Made by a program: the position numbers and the translations under genes. A DNA stretch of 64,000 nt from PALSA-505 sp963702235 (lineage in GTDB: Bacteria; Actinomycetota; Actinomycetes; Streptosporangiales; Streptosporangiaceae), in assembly GCA_963702235.1 (NCBI GenBank), contig CAVPBZ010000016.1, positions 62,001 to 126,000 on the forward strand. Direction: 5' to 3'. The first letter of the stretch is position 1, and each line of letters opens with the position of its first letter. The notes beneath the pieces were generated by a model. That model had not been told where the DNA came from, did no database searches, and saw nothing but the letters and a program-made list of their open reading frames with translations. Of the stretch, positions 62,359 to 64,000 are shown in pieces.

Positions 62359-63818
62359 ATGAACATTGCCTATTTGCCGTGGGATCAGCCCATTACAACG
62401 GCGCATCGCGTCTGCCTTCGAGACGGTGGTGCCGAACTCACCTATGCCGATGTAGCTCGCCGGGCGGATGCCGTCGCCGAGCGGTTCGCCGCGATGGGAG
62501 TCGGCCGGGGCGATGTGGTCGCGATAATGCTCCCGAATTGCGCGGGGCTGCTGCTCGGATTGCTGGCCGCGTGGCGCCTCGGCGCTGCGGCCACCCCGGT
62601 CAACCCGGTATTCACCGCTAACGAGGCCGGCTACCAGATCAAGGACTCCGGCGCCGCGCTGCTGCTCACGTCGGCGGCGGACGCGGATTACGGAGTGCCG
62701 GTCGTGCTGGCGAAAGACTTGCCCATCCGGCCCGCAGGCACCCTGCCCGAGCCCGCGGCGCGGCTCGACGATCTTGCCCTGCTGATCTACACGAGCGGCT
62801 CGACCGGTCGGCCCAAGGGCGTGATGCTCGATCACTCGAACCTGGTCGCCATGGCCTCGTCGCTGGCCGAAGCGATGCGGCTCGGCCCGGCCGATCACTG
62901 CCTGCTGGTGCTGCCCCTGTTCCATGTCAACGCGATCTGCGTCAGCTTCCTGGCCCCCATGGTGTCCGGCGCGCAGGTCACGATCCTGGCCAGGTTCGCC
63001 CCGCGCCCGTTCCTCGAGGCGGTCGAGCGGCACCGGCCGACGTATTTCGCGGCGGTTCCGGCCATCTACGCGCGGCTGGCCGAGCTGCCCGGCGACGTGC
63101 GTCCCGACACCTCGTCGGTCCGGTTCGCGGTCTGCGGCGCGGCCCCGGTGCCCAGGGAGCTGCTGCGACGGTGCGAGTCGCGGTTCGGCTTCGTCGTCAA
63201 CGAGGGATACGGGCTCACCGAAGGCACCTGCGCATCGACCGTCAACCCGGTGGACGGCGTGCGCAAGCCGGGCACTGTCGGGCCCGCGCTGCCGGGGCAG
63301 CAGGTCGCGGCGATGGGCCCGGACGGCTCGCTGCTGCCTGCCGGCGAGGCCGGCGAGGTGGTCATCCGGGGAGCCAACGTCATGCGCGGCTACCTGCGCC
63401 GCCCGGAGGCGACCGCAGAGGCCCTGGCCGGGGGCTGGCTGCACACCGGCGACGTCGGCTTCCTCGACGAGGACGGCTATCTCACCCTGGTCGACCGGAT
63501 CAAGGACATGATCATCCGGGCGGCGAGAACGTCTACCCCAAGGAGATCGAGTCGGTGCTGGCCGGCCACGACGCGGTGCTGGAAGCCGCGGTCGTCGGCG
63601 CGCCGGACCCGGTGTACGGCGAGGTCCCGGTCGCCTACGTCGTCACCTACCCGGACGCCTCCGTCACCGGAGCTGAGCTCCTCGAGCGCTGCCGGCGCGA
63701 TCTCACGAAGATCAAGATCCCGGTCGCGATCCACGTCGTGGACCAGCTCCCGAAGAACGCGGTCGGCAAGATCGACAAGCCGGCATTGCGGAAATCACTA
63801 AGTATGCAGAGCGCGTAG
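62359..63818 (+). pseudogene. AMP-binding acyl-CoA ligase, one base missing near the C-terminus
   Basis: About 486 aa if repaired. Core motifs are intact in the first frame: LLIYTSGSTGRPKGVMLDHS (P-loop-like A3), NEGYGLTEGTCA (A5), GGWLHTGDVGFLDEDGYLTL VDRIKDMII (A7-A8 hinge). At about 63519-63524 the expected RGGENVYPKEIE is out of frame: ATCCGG-GC-GGC lacks one G in a G-run. The next frame gives ENVYPKEIESVLAGHDAVLE and the A10 lysine segment LPKNAVGKIDKPALRK. As read, the C-terminal domain with the catalytic Lys is lost. Homopolymer context makes a read error quite possible. Confidence 0.85.
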
Positions 63819-63888
63819 CAGGCCACGACTACCACCCATTTTTACCGAACGGCTCCGCCATCTGCCGTTCCCAAAATTAGGAGCGATC

Positions 63889-64000
63889 ATGGGATTTACG
63901 AAACCCGACTTTCCTCCGGTTGACCCGGAGACCTTCTTGCAGCAGCCGCTCATGGAGCGGATGAAGGTGCTTACCCGGCACTGGGTCGAGCATGGTTTCG
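63889..64000 (+). CDS. DUF3556 protein, 5' end only
   Basis: ATG 63889 with RBS AGGAG. MGFTKPDFPPVDPETFLQQP LMERMKVLTRHWVEHGF runs off the window edge. The N-terminal motif GF-PDxPPVDPxxF followed by the R-x-HW-x-x-GF segment is that of DUF3556 transmembrane proteins of actinobacteria, often near acyl-CoA genes. Function unknown. It follows the acyl-CoA ligase by 70 bp in the same direction. Confidence 0.7.
   Translation, partial: MGFTKPDFPPVDPETFLQQPLMERMKVLTRHWVEHGF

Overview
The window is high-GC DNA with strong third-position GC bias, GTG starts and many 1-4 nt ATGA/GTGA stop-start overlaps. Families include LAL-type LuxR regulators, a DUF3556 start, an ECF42 sigma/YCII pair, choice-of-anchor P and DUF6069. 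Together these point to the chromosome of a soil actinomycete, probably a Streptosporangiales-like or related filamentous actinobacterium. That assignment is inference from gene content only. I saw no rRNA, tRNA, CRISPR, transposase or phage gene.

Layout. 1-10.9 kb is a patchwork of small stress/accessory genes and remnants: an MFS fragment, an ArsR/SRPBCC/RibD-like cassette with a perfect palindromic operator, a truncated beta-carbonic anhydrase divergent from a MarR gene, an alpha/beta hydrolase remnant, DUF302, DUF6069, a NarL-type two-component pair, a broken YCII-ECF42 pair, GYD, DUF3237, and a hydrolase whose nucleophile is Ala. 11-24 kb is regulator-rich: two large ATP-binding LuxR (LAL) genes, each broken by one missing base, around an MFS exporter; an Asp-nucleophile hydrolase; an Old Yellow Enzyme divergent from TetR-LysR across a clear operator; and a GAF-GAF histidine kinase with a late frameshift. 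24-27 kb holds a nucleotidyltransferase and a short RecQ-like helicase. 27.3-33.1 kb holds a tightly coupled envelope-glycan cassette (GT2, lipoprotein hydrolase, GT-C enzyme) and a secreted internally duplicated protein.

33.2-47.4 kb is the most coherent metabolic block. It has three Rieske oxygenase alpha subunits, a complete three-subunit molybdenum hydroxylase (FAD, Mo and 2Fe-2S subunits) plus a deleted remnant of a second large subunit, a bicupin, an XRE-cupin regulator, and a complete Liv-type ABC importer co-directional with two of the oxygenases. I read it as uptake plus oxidative attack on an aromatic, probably heteroaromatic, compound; the substrate is unknown.

47.5-55 kb carries a secreted lipase-like protein, MmcQ/YjbR, a nitrate/sulfonate/taurine-type ABC importer whose ATPase has a substituted Walker A serine, and a divergent DcuS/DcuR-like two-component system. 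55.4-64 kb has a CoA-disulfide-reductase-like flavoprotein, a long hairpin, a broken glucosidase-like gene joined to a deleted glgX remnant, an acyl-CoA dehydrogenase, an acyl-CoA ligase with one missing base, and the start of a DUF3556 gene.

A recurring theme is gene damage. Some is certainly biological at this level of evidence (large in-frame deletions that keep start and stop couplings: alpha/beta hydrolase, Mo-hydroxylase remnant, glgX). Some consists of single-base indels in GC-rich runs (LAL genes, kinase, glucosidase, acyl-CoA ligase, YCII, ECF42) that could be sequencing or assembly error and must be checked against reads.
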